From positions 7,143-16,483 of the forward strand of contig VFMC01000056.1 in assembly GCA_006515795.1 (NCBI GenBank): a stretch of DNA of 9,341 nt, read 5' to 3'. Below the pieces are notes generated by a model that saw nothing but the letters and a program-made list of their open reading frames with translations, had not been told where the DNA came from and searched no databases. Every line of letters starts with the position of its first letter. Within the stretch, counting starts at the first letter, position 1. This document shows positions 1-6,206 of this stretch, piece after piece. The translations under genes and the position numbers were made by a program. The stretch is from Acidimicrobiaceae bacterium (GTDB lineage: Bacteria > Actinomycetota > Acidimicrobiia > Acidimicrobiales > Ilumatobacteraceae).

Positions 1-19
1 CGTCGAGTGACCCGATGTG

Positions 20-24
20 AAGGA
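20..24 (+). promoter_or_regulatory. Ribosome binding site for the small basic protein
   Basis: AAGGA lies 8 bases before the ATG at 33. This is a good Shine-Dalgarno match and decides the start over two overlapping ATG/GTG candidates at 7 and 17 in other frames, which have no such site and less natural composition. Confidence 0.6.
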
Positions 25-32
25 AAAGTTCA

Positions 33-350
33 ATGGCGATCCGCGCGAAGCTCACAACGCTCCCCGACCCCGCAGCCAGTCGTGCTCCGACGGCTCCCGA
101 CAAGCCCAAGCGAGTCATCTCCGAGGCCGAGAAGGCGACTCGCCGCGACCGGGTGGTCAAGGCCAAGGACGCTCTTGCCCGATCGGTCGGCGCCAAGGGT
201 GAGCACGTCACGTCGGCACGAGCCGCGCTCAAGACCTACCTTCAGCGGTTGAACGAACCGAAGCAACCCGACGACGCCCAGTTCGATGCGCTCATCGAGG
301 CGCCGTTCAAGTCGCCGCCCAAGAAGCGCACCGACGACCGCCGCTTCTGA
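33..350 (+). CDS. Small basic hypothetical protein (105 aa)
   Basis: I do not recognise this protein. It is 105 residues, very rich in Lys and Arg, with Pro-rich low-complexity ends (about 1-28 and 85-105) around a probably helical basic middle (about 30-75, with A/R/K-rich segments such as EKATRRDRVVKAKDALAR). There is no signal peptide, membrane segment or cysteine. The composition would suit a nucleic-acid-binding or ribosome-associated protein, but that is inference from charge only. The start is supported by an AAGGA site. It converges on the DprA-like gene with 71 bases between the stops, so it is not part of that operon. The real gene could be a lineage-specific conserved hypothetical; confidence that it is coding rests on the RBS and on clean termination before the convergent gene. 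Confidence 0.65.
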   Translation: MAIRAKLTTLPDPAASRAPTAPDKPKRVISEAEKATRRDRVVKAKDALARSVGAKGEHVTSARAALKTYLQRLNEPKQPDDAQFDALIEAPFKSPPKKRTDDRRF

Positions 351-421
351 AGCCGGGGGCGGCCACTGCCGGCCATCGCCGCGCGGGGCCCTGCTGTAAC
401 CAGCGCCTTGGCCGGCGCGGC

Positions 422-1363
422 CTAGTCGAACAACGACGGCTGCCTCGCAGCAGCAGGTGCCGACTCCACGGTTTCGACTGCAAGCACCTCGCCAACCTCG
501 TTGACGGCGACACCACCCAGCTCCACCAGCTTCGAGTTTCCAGGGCCGGCGCCTTCTCCCGTCCACACGGCGACTCGCCCGAAGCTGCGGCGCATCGCCT
601 CTCGCGCCCCTTCCCACGTACCGCCGGAGCCCGAGTCTGAGCACACCACCAACGTCACATCGGCGAGGGCGTAGATGATCTTGTTCCTCCCCATCGCATT
701 GCCAGCAGTGAAGCGCATGGTCGGCCCATAAGGGCTGGCGATGCACAACTCGCCGGCATGCGCCCGGCGTCTGATCTCGGGACTGCGCGCTGCCACGCGG
801 ATACCTTCCGTCGGCACACCGACGACTGGAACCCCGGCGTGCAGGGCTGCGGCCATCGCTGCCTGATCGATGCCTCGGGCCAGACCACTCACCACCGCCA
901 TTCCGCTAGATGAAGCCACCGTTGAGGTTGACGCGGCCACCTCCAACGCTTCGGGTGAGGCGTCGCGGGAGCCGACGACGCCGATCGCGCCAAGGTCGAG
1001 GAACTCCAAAGGTCCACCGACGAGTAGGAACGATGGGCATGCGTCGCGCAGGCGGTGACGCAACCGCTCGGGGAAGGCATCGTCGAGCGCGGAGATCAGT
1101 CGCACACCCTCCTCTTCGAGGCGCTCACGTTCGAACGCGAACGCAGTGCCCGCACCCAGCAACGCTGCATAGCGTTCGGCATCACCCAGCGAGATCGAAA
1201 CATTCTCCGCGATGTCTTCGGCTGACATCCCGACGAGCAGCGACGGATCGTCGATGGCGTGGCACAACGACCAGAACTCGCTCGCGGACAGCGGCTTCTC
1301 GCCCACGTCGACGATGCGATTCGTGAGCATCAACGCGGCGAGGGAGGCGTCGGTCACGATCAC
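422..1363 (-). CDS. DprA-like DNA-processing protein (SLOG/Rossmann fold)
   Basis: DprA/Smf family; the classical member loads RecA on incoming single-stranded DNA. Seen here in 313 residues: an N-terminal helical region (about 1-110), then the DprA Rossmann core with VGSRD (130-133), SGLARGID (159-166), the GNAMGRNKIIYALAD stretch (221-235, equivalent to the RNRIIA motif) and GSGGTWEGAREAMR (245-258), the glycine-rich nucleotide/phosphate-binding turn of the SLOG fold. The C-terminal winged helix of many DprA proteins is absent; the tail ends QPSLFD. Start: GTG at 1363, whose TGA overlap (GTGA) with the PRTase frame upstream gives translational coupling and which is preceded by AGGGGCGAG; a longer in-frame extension to 1456 overlaps the PRTase domain and is rejected. 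Being coupled to RecQ-PRTase and not to competence genes suggests a dedicated repair, recombination or defence partner and not housekeeping DprA; that role is inference. Confidence 0.85.
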   Translation of the reverse strand: MIVTDASLAALMLTNRIVDVGEKPLSASEFWSLCHAIDDPSLLVGMSAEDIAENVSISLGDAERYAALLGAGTAFAFERERLEEEGVRLISALDDAFPERLRHRLRDACPSFLLVGGPLEFLDLGAIGVVGSRDASPEALEVAASTSTVASSSGMAVVSGLARGIDQAAMAAALHAGVPVVGVPTEGIRVAARSPEIRRRAHAGELCIASPYGPTMRFTAGNAMGRNKIIYALADVTLVVCSDSGSGGTWEGAREAMRRSFGRVAVWTGEGAGPGNSKLVELGGVAVNEVGEVLAVETVESAPAAARQPSLFD

Positions 1364-1746
1364 GAGTCTCGCCCCTGCAGCGAAGCCAGAGCAAGGGGGT
1401 ACACCGGGCCCGAGCCATGTTCTCGAAGGAGTGCCCCGATCTCCACCAATGTCCACTTCGAGTCCACCATGTCGTCGACGAGGAACAACGGTTCACCGAG
1501 AGGGATGCCGACGAGCGCGAAGGCGCCACGAACGTTCATCTCTTGATGCGGGCTGTTCTGCTGGCCCTTCTGCGGTTGGGTTTCACGGACCTTCTCGACC
1601 AGCGGTAACAGTGGCAGGCCGAGCATCTTCGCGAACCGCGACGCGAGGTCGGGCACTAAATCCGGATGGCGGAGCGACGGCACGTAGGTGACCCAGGTAG
1701 GTGTCGGGTCCGGCGCCCACTCGACGACCATCTCGACCATCGCGCT
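1360..1746 (-). pseudogene. Phosphoribosyltransferase domain cut from RecQ by a frameshift
   Basis: This is the C-terminal domain of the RecQ protein upstream, now in a different frame. Read from 1746 it gives 128 residues containing WVTYVPSLRHPDLVPD (18-33) and FLVDDMVDSKWTL (88-100), the latter being the PRPP-binding loop of type I phosphoribosyltransferases (hydrophobic strand, D-D, then T). PQK and NS at about 58-65 also fit what I recall of actinobacterial RecQ proteins with this tail. Its own frame stays open upstream to 1971, but that part translates to Ser/Arg/Ala-rich sequence that overlaps the helicase and is not real. No convincing independent start or RBS precedes the domain, so as the sequence stands it would only be made by frameshifting or reinitiation. 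The stop overlaps the GTG of the DprA-like gene. Confidence 0.75.
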
Positions 1747-3358
1747 GCCTGCCCCAACCTGGGTCGTTCCAGAGGCACAACGCCCGCCCGTGCTCGAGAC
1801 GAAGCTCGTCGCGCAGCGTGTGGCCGAGCTTGCGCTTGCGCGGTTCGATGACCACGTAGCCGCGTCGCACGAACCGTTCGGCCTCGGCGACCAACGACTC
1901 CTCGAGCGCAACGAGGTATCGCTCGCCGCTGCAGAGATCGCACACGCCGCATGGCTGTGGGTCTGGATCATCGAGCACCGTCGTCAGGAACTCCATGCGG
2001 CACATGCCACCCGTCGCGTAGATCATCATCTGGTCCTGTTCGAGACGGCGATCTGCGGTGACTGCCTGCACCCGCTTCGTTGGGTACACCCACGGCTTCA
2101 GCGTCCGCTCGTACGTCTGGCCCGACAGTCTCCGTAGCACGCCCTCGACGGTGAGCTGTTTGAGCACGAGCTCTACGTCGCCCCGCTTCATGTTCACCTC
2201 GTCCAACACCCGGCCGAAGGTGACCGGGCCCGCGGCGAATGCGAACACGGCCAACACCGCGTCGACATCGTGAGCATCCGGGAACGCTGTGTTGATGAAC
2301 CAGTCCTGAATGTCGCTGTCTTCGGCTCCTCGCAGAAGCACACCCACGGACTCCTCGAGCTGCCTTCCAGCCCTTCCGACCTGTTGGTAGTAGGCGACTG
2401 GTGAACCCGGAGCTTGGAAGTGCACGACGAACGCGAGATCGGGCTTGTCGTATCCCATCCCGAGCGCCGACGTGGCCACCAGGGCCTTCACCTCGTTGCG
2501 CTGCAGCTTGGCCTCAGCGTCGAGGCGATCGTCGCCGTCGGTGGCTCCGGTGTACGGCAACACTTCGTGGCCGTGCAGCTGCAGCCAGCCGGCGACTCGA
2601 TCCACATCGCGCACCGTGAGGCAGTAGACGATGCCGGTGCCATGAAGCAGCGGAAGCATCTGATGTAGCCACGCCAAACGCTGCGCCGCGGCCGGTAGGT
2701 CGACGACGTGGAGACCCAGCCCGCTGCGGCCGAGTGGACCACGAATCACATGCCCAACTGCGCCGAGTTGATCGGCCACATCAGCCACCACCCGGTCGTT
2801 GGCCGTCGCGGTGCATGCGAGAACCGGGATGCCCTGACCGAGCCCAGAGATCACCTGCGACAGCCGCCGGTAATCGGGCCGAAAGTCGTGACCCCAATCA
2901 GAGATGCAGTGCGCCTCATCGATCACCATCAAGCCTGGACGGCGGCCGACGAGTGGCATCACCTTGTCGGCGAACTCCGGATTCGCCAGTCGTTCGGGCG
3001 AGACCAGCACCAGGTCGACCTCGTCTGCCGCCAGCGCCTCCGTGAGCCCGCCGATTGTGGTCGCAGATGACGAGTTGACAGTGATCGTGCGAAGACCGAG
3101 GCGAGACGCCGCTTCGATCTGGTTCCGGATGAGCGCCAGCAGCGGCGAGATCAGCAGCGTGGGCCCGAGGCCTCGCCGACGCAGCAAGAAGGTGGCCAAG
3201 AAGTAGACGGCGCTCTTCCCCCAACCCGTTCTCTGGACCAGAAGAACCCTGTCGCGCCCGTTCACCAACGCCTCGATCGCCTCGCGCTGGTCGGGATGGA
3301 ACTCGGCATCGGCGCGCCCGGTGAGCGAGCAGAGCGCATCCAGTAGTTCGTCCGCCAT
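1583..3358 (-). CDS. RecQ-family ATP-dependent DNA helicase, frameshifted at its C-terminus
   Basis: Superfamily 2, 3'-5' DNA helicase of the RecQ type. Numbering from ATG 3358: Q-motif-like FHPDQREAIEALV (20-32), Walker A RTGWGKS (43-49, W in place of the usual S/A), DEAH (147-150), ACTATA (181-186), motif VI QQVGRAGR (325-332), and a RecQ zinc-binding module with C453 and C470, C473, C476 in a CGVCDLC arrangement. Family-like sequence ends at DPGWG (532-536); the rest of the open frame (about 537-591) is Arg/Gly-rich out-of-frame translation, while the PRTase domain continues in another frame. No HRDC domain is visible. Start: ATG 3358 is preferred; a GTG at 3367 adds three residues and neither has a Shine-Dalgarno site, so a leaderless message is possible (TACTGT at 3371-3366 fits an actinobacterial -10). 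First gene of an operon with the DprA-like gene. The helicase core is complete and might still be active. Confidence 0.88.
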   Translation of the reverse strand: MADELLDALCSLTGRADAEFHPDQREAIEALVNGRDRVLLVQRTGWGKSAVYFLATFLLRRRGLGPTLLISPLLALIRNQIEAASRLGLRTITVNSSSATTIGGLTEALAADEVDLVLVSPERLANPEFADKVMPLVGRRPGLMVIDEAHCISDWGHDFRPDYRRLSQVISGLGQGIPVLACTATANDRVVADVADQLGAVGHVIRGPLGRSGLGLHVVDLPAAAQRLAWLHQMLPLLHGTGIVYCLTVRDVDRVAGWLQLHGHEVLPYTGATDGDDRLDAEAKLQRNEVKALVATSALGMGYDKPDLAFVVHFQAPGSPVAYYQQVGRAGRQLEESVGVLLRGAEDSDIQDWFINTAFPDAHDVDAVLAVFAFAAGPVTFGRVLDEVNMKRGDVELVLKQLTVEGVLRRLSGQTYERTLKPWVYPTKRVQAVTADRRLEQDQMMIYATGGMCRMEFLTTVLDDPDPQPCGVCDLCSGERYLVALEESLVAEAERFVRRGYVVIEPRKRKLGHTLRDELRLEHGRALCLWNDPGWGRQRDGRDGRRVGAGPDTYLGHLRAVAPPSGFSARPRVAVREDARPATVTAGREGP

Positions 3359-3360
3359 GA

Positions 3361-3388
3361 ACGTCACAGTAGGAGGCGGGTGTGACGT
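3361..3388. promoter_or_regulatory. Perfect 8-bp inverted repeat over the recQ start (candidate operator)
   Basis: ACGTCACA (3361-3368) and TGTGACGT (3381-3388) are perfect inverted copies with centres 20 bp apart, about two helical turns, as for a dimeric regulator. The left arm covers the alternative GTG start and a possible -10 of recQ; the right arm lies upstream of the epoxide hydrolase gene. It sits in the 99-base divergent region, so it could control both directions. The binding protein is unknown. Confidence 0.4.
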
Positions 3389-3414
3389 AGAGCTGCTGCA
3401 CCGCAGCGGATGAC

Positions 3415-3420
3415 TACGCT
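3415..3420 (+). promoter_or_regulatory. Possible -10 element for the epoxide hydrolase/dipeptidase operon
   Basis: TACGCT preceded by TGAC fits the actinobacterial TANNNT -10 pattern and lies 37 bases before the ATG at 3458. There is no convincing -35 hexamer; a small dyad GCTGC-N6-GCAGC (3392-3407) lies where one would be expected. Weak call. Confidence 0.25.
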
Positions 3421-3457
3421 CGCCATCATCGAGTGAGCAATCCGGTCAGGGGTGGTC

Positions 3458-3847
3458 ATGAACGAGCCTGGAGATGTCGTTGCCGCGTTCATCGCCGCGA
3501 TCGAGGCGAAAGACCTCGACACGGCGATCGGCCTCGTAACTGACGACGTGTCGTACGAGAACGTGCCGATCGCTCCGATCGTCGGCAAGGGCGCGATGCG
3601 CGCCACCCTCGAGGGGTTCCTCGCTCCTGCGGGCCGCGTCGAGTGGCCCGTCGCCCGGCAGGTCGTGTCCGGGAACGTGGTGATCAACGAACGCCTCGAT
3701 CGGTTCCAGATCGGAACCGGCTGGCTCGAACTTCCGATCGCCGGCTTCTTCGAAGTCACCGACGACGGGCTCATCCGGGTCTGGCGCGACTACTTCGACA
3801 TGTCGACCTACACCAGGCAGTTCGCAGCTCTTACCGGCCCGACATGA
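3458..3847 (+). CDS. Limonene-1,2-epoxide hydrolase-like enzyme (SnoaL-like fold)
   Basis: Small cytoplasmic hydrolase of the limonene-epoxide hydrolase (LEH) group within the NTF2/SnoaL-like fold, 129 residues. The Rhodococcus LEH active site (Tyr53, Asn55, Arg99, Asp101, Asp132) maps onto Y33, N35, R79, D81 and D111 here: Y-E-N at 33-35, ERLD at 78-81 and WRDYFD at 109-114. The spacings 2, 44 and 2 are identical to those of LEH and the last is one residue shorter. This makes an active one-step epoxide hydrolase likely, although the substrate cannot be told. Start: ATG 3458 with AGGGG five bases upstream; a GTG at 3452 would place that site inside the gene. The stop overlaps the start of the dipeptidase gene (ATGA), so the two are translationally coupled. 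Non-catalytic SnoaL-like relatives exist, but the complete set of residues argues against that. Confidence 0.85.
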   Translation: MNEPGDVVAAFIAAIEAKDLDTAIGLVTDDVSYENVPIAPIVGKGAMRATLEGFLAPAGRVEWPVARQVVSGNVVINERLDRFQIGTGWLELPIAGFFEVTDDGLIRVWRDYFDMSTYTRQFAALTGPT

Positions 3848-4875
3848 ACGACGAGCAGCTGAACCGCGACCGAGGGGCGAGTCGCCGAGCCGCTCATCCA
3901 TGGGTCGACGTTCACGCCCATCCTGGCAGGTGCTTCCTCGGCGGCCTGCCCGAGGATGATCGGCAGGCGGCGGTGTTGGGGGGCGATCGATCCGATGATG
4001 CAGTCGTGGGCGTCGTCGCCGCCGGGATGGCGGCGGTCAGCTTCGCGACGGTCACCGATGTGCGCGTCATCGGGGCGCGGCCCGACGGCTCGCTCTACGC
4101 GCGACGAGAGTTCGAACCAGGCGAGGTGCATGCGGATCATCGGCGTCAACTCGAGGCGATCCGCTCGCTGGCGCAGCGCCACGATCTTCCGATCGTCCGG
4201 TCGGCTGCAGACATCGAGGATGCGTTTTCGGCGGGGGTCACGGCGATGTTCATCACCTGCGAGGGGGCCGACTTCGTGGAGGGCGAGTTCGGTCGAATCG
4301 ACGAAGCTCACCTGGCGGGCGTGCGGTCGATAACGGTTGTCCACTACCGGCAGAACGAGTTCGGCGACCTCCAGACCGAGCCGGCGTTTCATGGCGGTCT
4401 CAGCGGCGCGGGCAGGGAGCTGGTGCGGCAGATGAACCGGGTCGGGATGGTCGTCGATCTCGCCCACGCGACCTTCGAGACGACGCTCGGCGCTCTCGAG
4501 GAATCGGTAGATCCGGTGATGATCTCGCACACGCACCTTGCCGGCGGCAGGCGCGGCCATCCGCGGTTGGTGAGCGACGAGCACGCCCGGGCAGTCGCCG
4601 CCGCAGGAGGCCTGATCGGCGCATGGCCGTCTGGGGTGACCTCGGAGACCTTCGACGATTTCGTCGACGAGGTAACCCGGCTCGCGGAGGTGATCGGTGT
4701 GGAGCACGTTGCGATCGGGACCGACATGGATGCCAACTACAAGCCGGTGATGACCGACTACCACGGGTTCGCCGCGCTCGAGGTGGCGTTGCTGGAACGA
4801 GGGTTCTCCCAACGCGAAGTCGACCAGGTGCTGGGAGGCAATGCGATCGAGCTGATCAGGCAGGTCTGCGGCTGA
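3844..4875 (+). CDS. Peptidase M19 (membrane/renal-type) dipeptidase
   Basis: Zinc dipeptidase of the amidohydrolase-fold M19 family, 343 residues. Ligands of human renal dipeptidase can be matched: His20 to H24, Glu125 to E140 (TCEGAD), His198 to H208 (DLAH), His219 to H229 (ISH; the 21-residue gap is identical), Arg230 to about R241 (HPR), Asp288 to D294 (GTDMD). The first motif is odd: the usual HxD is HAH (H24, H26), as in other amidohydrolases, so metal binding at that site may differ. HYRQNEFGD (167-175) is also typical of the family. No signal peptide or lipobox is visible, so it is probably cytoplasmic. The start at ATG 3844 is fixed by the ATGA overlap with the epoxide hydrolase; the same frame is open farther upstream but lies inside that gene. 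Some M19 enzymes act on glutathione conjugates (GliJ of gliotoxin synthesis) or D-amino-acid dipeptides; the substrate here is unknown. Confidence 0.88.
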   Translation: MNDEQLNRDRGASRRAAHPWVDVHAHPGRCFLGGLPEDDRQAAVLGGDRSDDAVVGVVAAGMAAVSFATVTDVRVIGARPDGSLYARREFEPGEVHADHRRQLEAIRSLAQRHDLPIVRSAADIEDAFSAGVTAMFITCEGADFVEGEFGRIDEAHLAGVRSITVVHYRQNEFGDLQTEPAFHGGLSGAGRELVRQMNRVGMVVDLAHATFETTLGALEESVDPVMISHTHLAGGRRGHPRLVSDEHARAVAAAGGLIGAWPSGVTSETFDDFVDEVTRLAEVIGVEHVAIGTDMDANYKPVMTDYHGFAALEVALLERGFSQREVDQVLGGNAIELIRQVCG

Positions 4876-4896
4876 ACCTGGCCGCTGAGATCAGCC
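4870..4896. terminator. Weak bidirectional terminator candidate between convergent genes
   Basis: In the 27-base gap between the dipeptidase stop and the P450 stop, GGCTGA (4870-4875) pairs with TCAGCC (4891-4896), and the inner GCTGA/TCAGC (4884-4895) forms an alternative tight hairpin. There is no T tract, so this rests on position and symmetry only. Confidence 0.25.
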
Positions 4897-4902
4897 TCGC
4901 GC

Positions 4903-6117
4903 TCAACGCCAGGTGATCGGAAGCGACGCGTAGCCGGCGATCGGTGAGCCCGGCGGGTTGAGCACGGCCTCGCCGTCGAGACGCAACGTCGGGAACCGGC
5001 TCGACAGTTCGTCGAGCGCTTCCACCAGCTCGAGCCGGGCCAGGTTCGCTCCGAGGCAGTAGTGGATACCACCTCCGAACGTGAGCAGGTGCCAGCCGTC
5101 GGGCGTCTGCCTGCCGATGTCGAAGCGGTCGGCGCCGGGGAGAGCGGCCTCATCGTGGTTCGCCGACATCGACATGAGGATCACGACCGAGCCGGCCGGA
5201 ACCAGGTACCCGCCGATCTGGAGGTCCTCGAGCGCCATCCGTGGCAGCGCTTCGGTCGCAGGTTCCCAGCGGATCGCCTCCTCCACAGCGCCGGCCACCA
5301 GATCGGGGCGTGCCCGGAGCTGCGACCACTGGTCGGGGTGCTCTGCGAAGGTGTGGATGACGTTGCTGAGCTGGTTGCGGGTGGTGTCGGTACCGGCCAC
5401 GAGCATCATCGCCACGACCGACAACAGTTCCGAAGGCGAAAGCCGGTCGCCCTGCTCCTCCACGCTGATCAGGTTCGACAGCAGGTCGTCTCGTGGTGCC
5501 TTGCGACGCTGTTCGATGAGGTCGGTGATGTGCTCGTCGAGCTCGGCCTGGGCCTGTTCGATCTCGGCGAGGTGCTCCCCGGCATCGAGGCGCAACGACT
5601 GCAGGATCGAACTGGCCCATCTGCTCATGTCGTCGAGCCGTTCCGCCTCTACGCCGACGAGAGCGCAGATCACCGGGATCGGGAACGGATCGCACAGCGC
5701 CGCGACGGCGTCGCACGAGCCCTGCTCCGCGACGGCATCCACGAGACCGGCGATGGTTCGACGGGTGACGGGTCGCAGCGCCTCTACCGATCGTGGCGTG
5801 AACGCCTTGGCCACCAGACGCCGCAGCCGATGGTGGTCGTCACCCTCCATGAAGAGCAGGATCTGCTCCTGCCGCTTCCACGCGCGGCTGCCCTCAGGGA
5901 TGCCCGACAGGCGGGCGAGATCCATGCCCGGCCCACGCAGCCGCTTGTCACGCAGCAGTTCGATCACGTCGTGGTGGCGCATCACCAGCGGCCCGAAGAC
6001 GCCTCGGGCCAACGCAGCGTTGCCACGGGCAGCAAGGAACACCGCTCGCGTGCCGGCGGCATCGGCGGTCATCCCGGGGTAGAACTGCGGTAGGTCGGCA
6101 TCTGCGTAAGTTGACAT
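4903..6117 (-). CDS. Cytochrome P450 (class I bacterial type)
   Basis: Soluble heme monooxygenase of 404 residues, the usual length of bacterial CYPs. Motifs in order: C-helix HxxxR (H96-R100), I-helix oxygen-activation AGTDTT (241-246), K-helix ExxR (E280-R283), PERF-region equivalent near GADRFD (328-333), and the heme loop FGGGIHYCLG (347-356) with C354 as thiolate ligand. No membrane anchor and no fused reductase, so it needs a separate ferredoxin and reductase; neither is in this window. Start: ATG 6117 is chosen because AGGGAG stands five bases upstream; an in-frame codon at 6135 would put that site inside the gene. It converges on the epoxide hydrolase/dipeptidase pair and diverges from the methyltransferase. 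A hydroxylase or epoxidase feeding an epoxide hydrolase is a plausible but unproven link. The CYP family cannot be assigned by eye. Confidence 0.95.
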   Translation of the reverse strand: MSTYADADLPQFYPGMTADAAGTRAVFLAARGNAALARGVFGPLVMRHHDVIELLRDKRLRGPGMDLARLSGIPEGSRAWKRQEQILLFMEGDDHHRLRRLVAKAFTPRSVEALRPVTRRTIAGLVDAVAEQGSCDAVAALCDPFPIPVICALVGVEAERLDDMSRWASSILQSLRLDAGEHLAEIEQAQAELDEHITDLIEQRRKAPRDDLLSNLISVEEQGDRLSPSELLSVVAMMLVAGTDTTRNQLSNVIHTFAEHPDQWSQLRARPDLVAGAVEEAIRWEPATEALPRMALEDLQIGGYLVPAGSVVILMSMSANHDEAALPGADRFDIGRQTPDGWHLLTFGGGIHYCLGANLARLELVEALDELSSRFPTLRLDGEAVLNPPGSPIAGYASLPITWR

Positions 6118-6122
6118 GGTCG

Positions 6123-6128
6123 CTCCCT
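6123..6128 (-). promoter_or_regulatory. Ribosome binding site of the P450 gene
   Basis: AGGGAG on the minus strand, five bases before ATG 6117. It is one of the few clear Shine-Dalgarno sites in the window and decides the start in favour of the ATG against the upstream in-frame start at 6135. Confidence 0.6.
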
Positions 6129-6140
6129 CGATCACCGACC

Positions 6141-6169
6141 AGCGTGATGACCAGTGTCGCCGTTGTCAA
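6141..6169 (-). promoter_or_regulatory. Candidate P450 promoter with overlapping direct repeats
   Basis: On the minus strand a perfect TTGACA (6169-6164) is followed after 17 bases by CACGCT (6146-6141), a partial match to the actinobacterial TANNNT -10. Transcription would begin near 6134 and give a short leader with the AGGGAG site. On the plus strand GACCAGCGT (6137-6145) and GACCAGTGT (6149-6157) form a 12-base-spaced direct repeat covering the -10 and the spacer, a position suited to repression. The -10 is the weak part. Confidence 0.4.
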
Positions 6170-6206
6170 ATCAGTCGGGCCTTGCCAACGCCGAGCAGTG
6201 TCGTAG

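Noticed and set aside
403..418. Hairpin GCGCC-N6-GGCGC between the first two genes as a terminator
   Set aside because: The 5-bp stem has no T tract and such GC dyads are frequent by chance in this composition; nothing else is visible in the 71-base gap.
1364..1456. Longer start for the DprA-like gene
   Set aside because: The extension overlaps the conserved PRTase tail and has no family-like sequence; GTG 1363 gives the GTGA overlap with the upstream stop.
1746..1753. Programmed ribosomal frameshifting in recQ
   Set aside because: There is no slippery heptamer or stop codon at the junction; a tandem 4-base duplication or a deletion explains the break more simply.
3370..3387. AGGAGG on the plus strand followed by a GTG, as the start of a small gene
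   Set aside because: The frame after the GTG at 3381-3384 stops after one to two codons, so the site does not precede a usable gene.
3643..3843. N-terminal extension of the dipeptidase frame
   Set aside because: It lies inside the epoxide hydrolase gene, reads as Arg-rich shadow sequence, and the ATGA overlap at 3844 gives a natural start.
3808..4812. Long minus-strand open frame of 334 codons
   Set aside because: It is the antisense shadow of the dipeptidase, whose metal ligands are clear on the other strand.
5062..6093. Long plus-strand open frame of 343 codons
   Set aside because: It is antisense to the P450, has the His/Arg/Asp-rich composition of a GC-rich shadow frame, and no recognisable domain.
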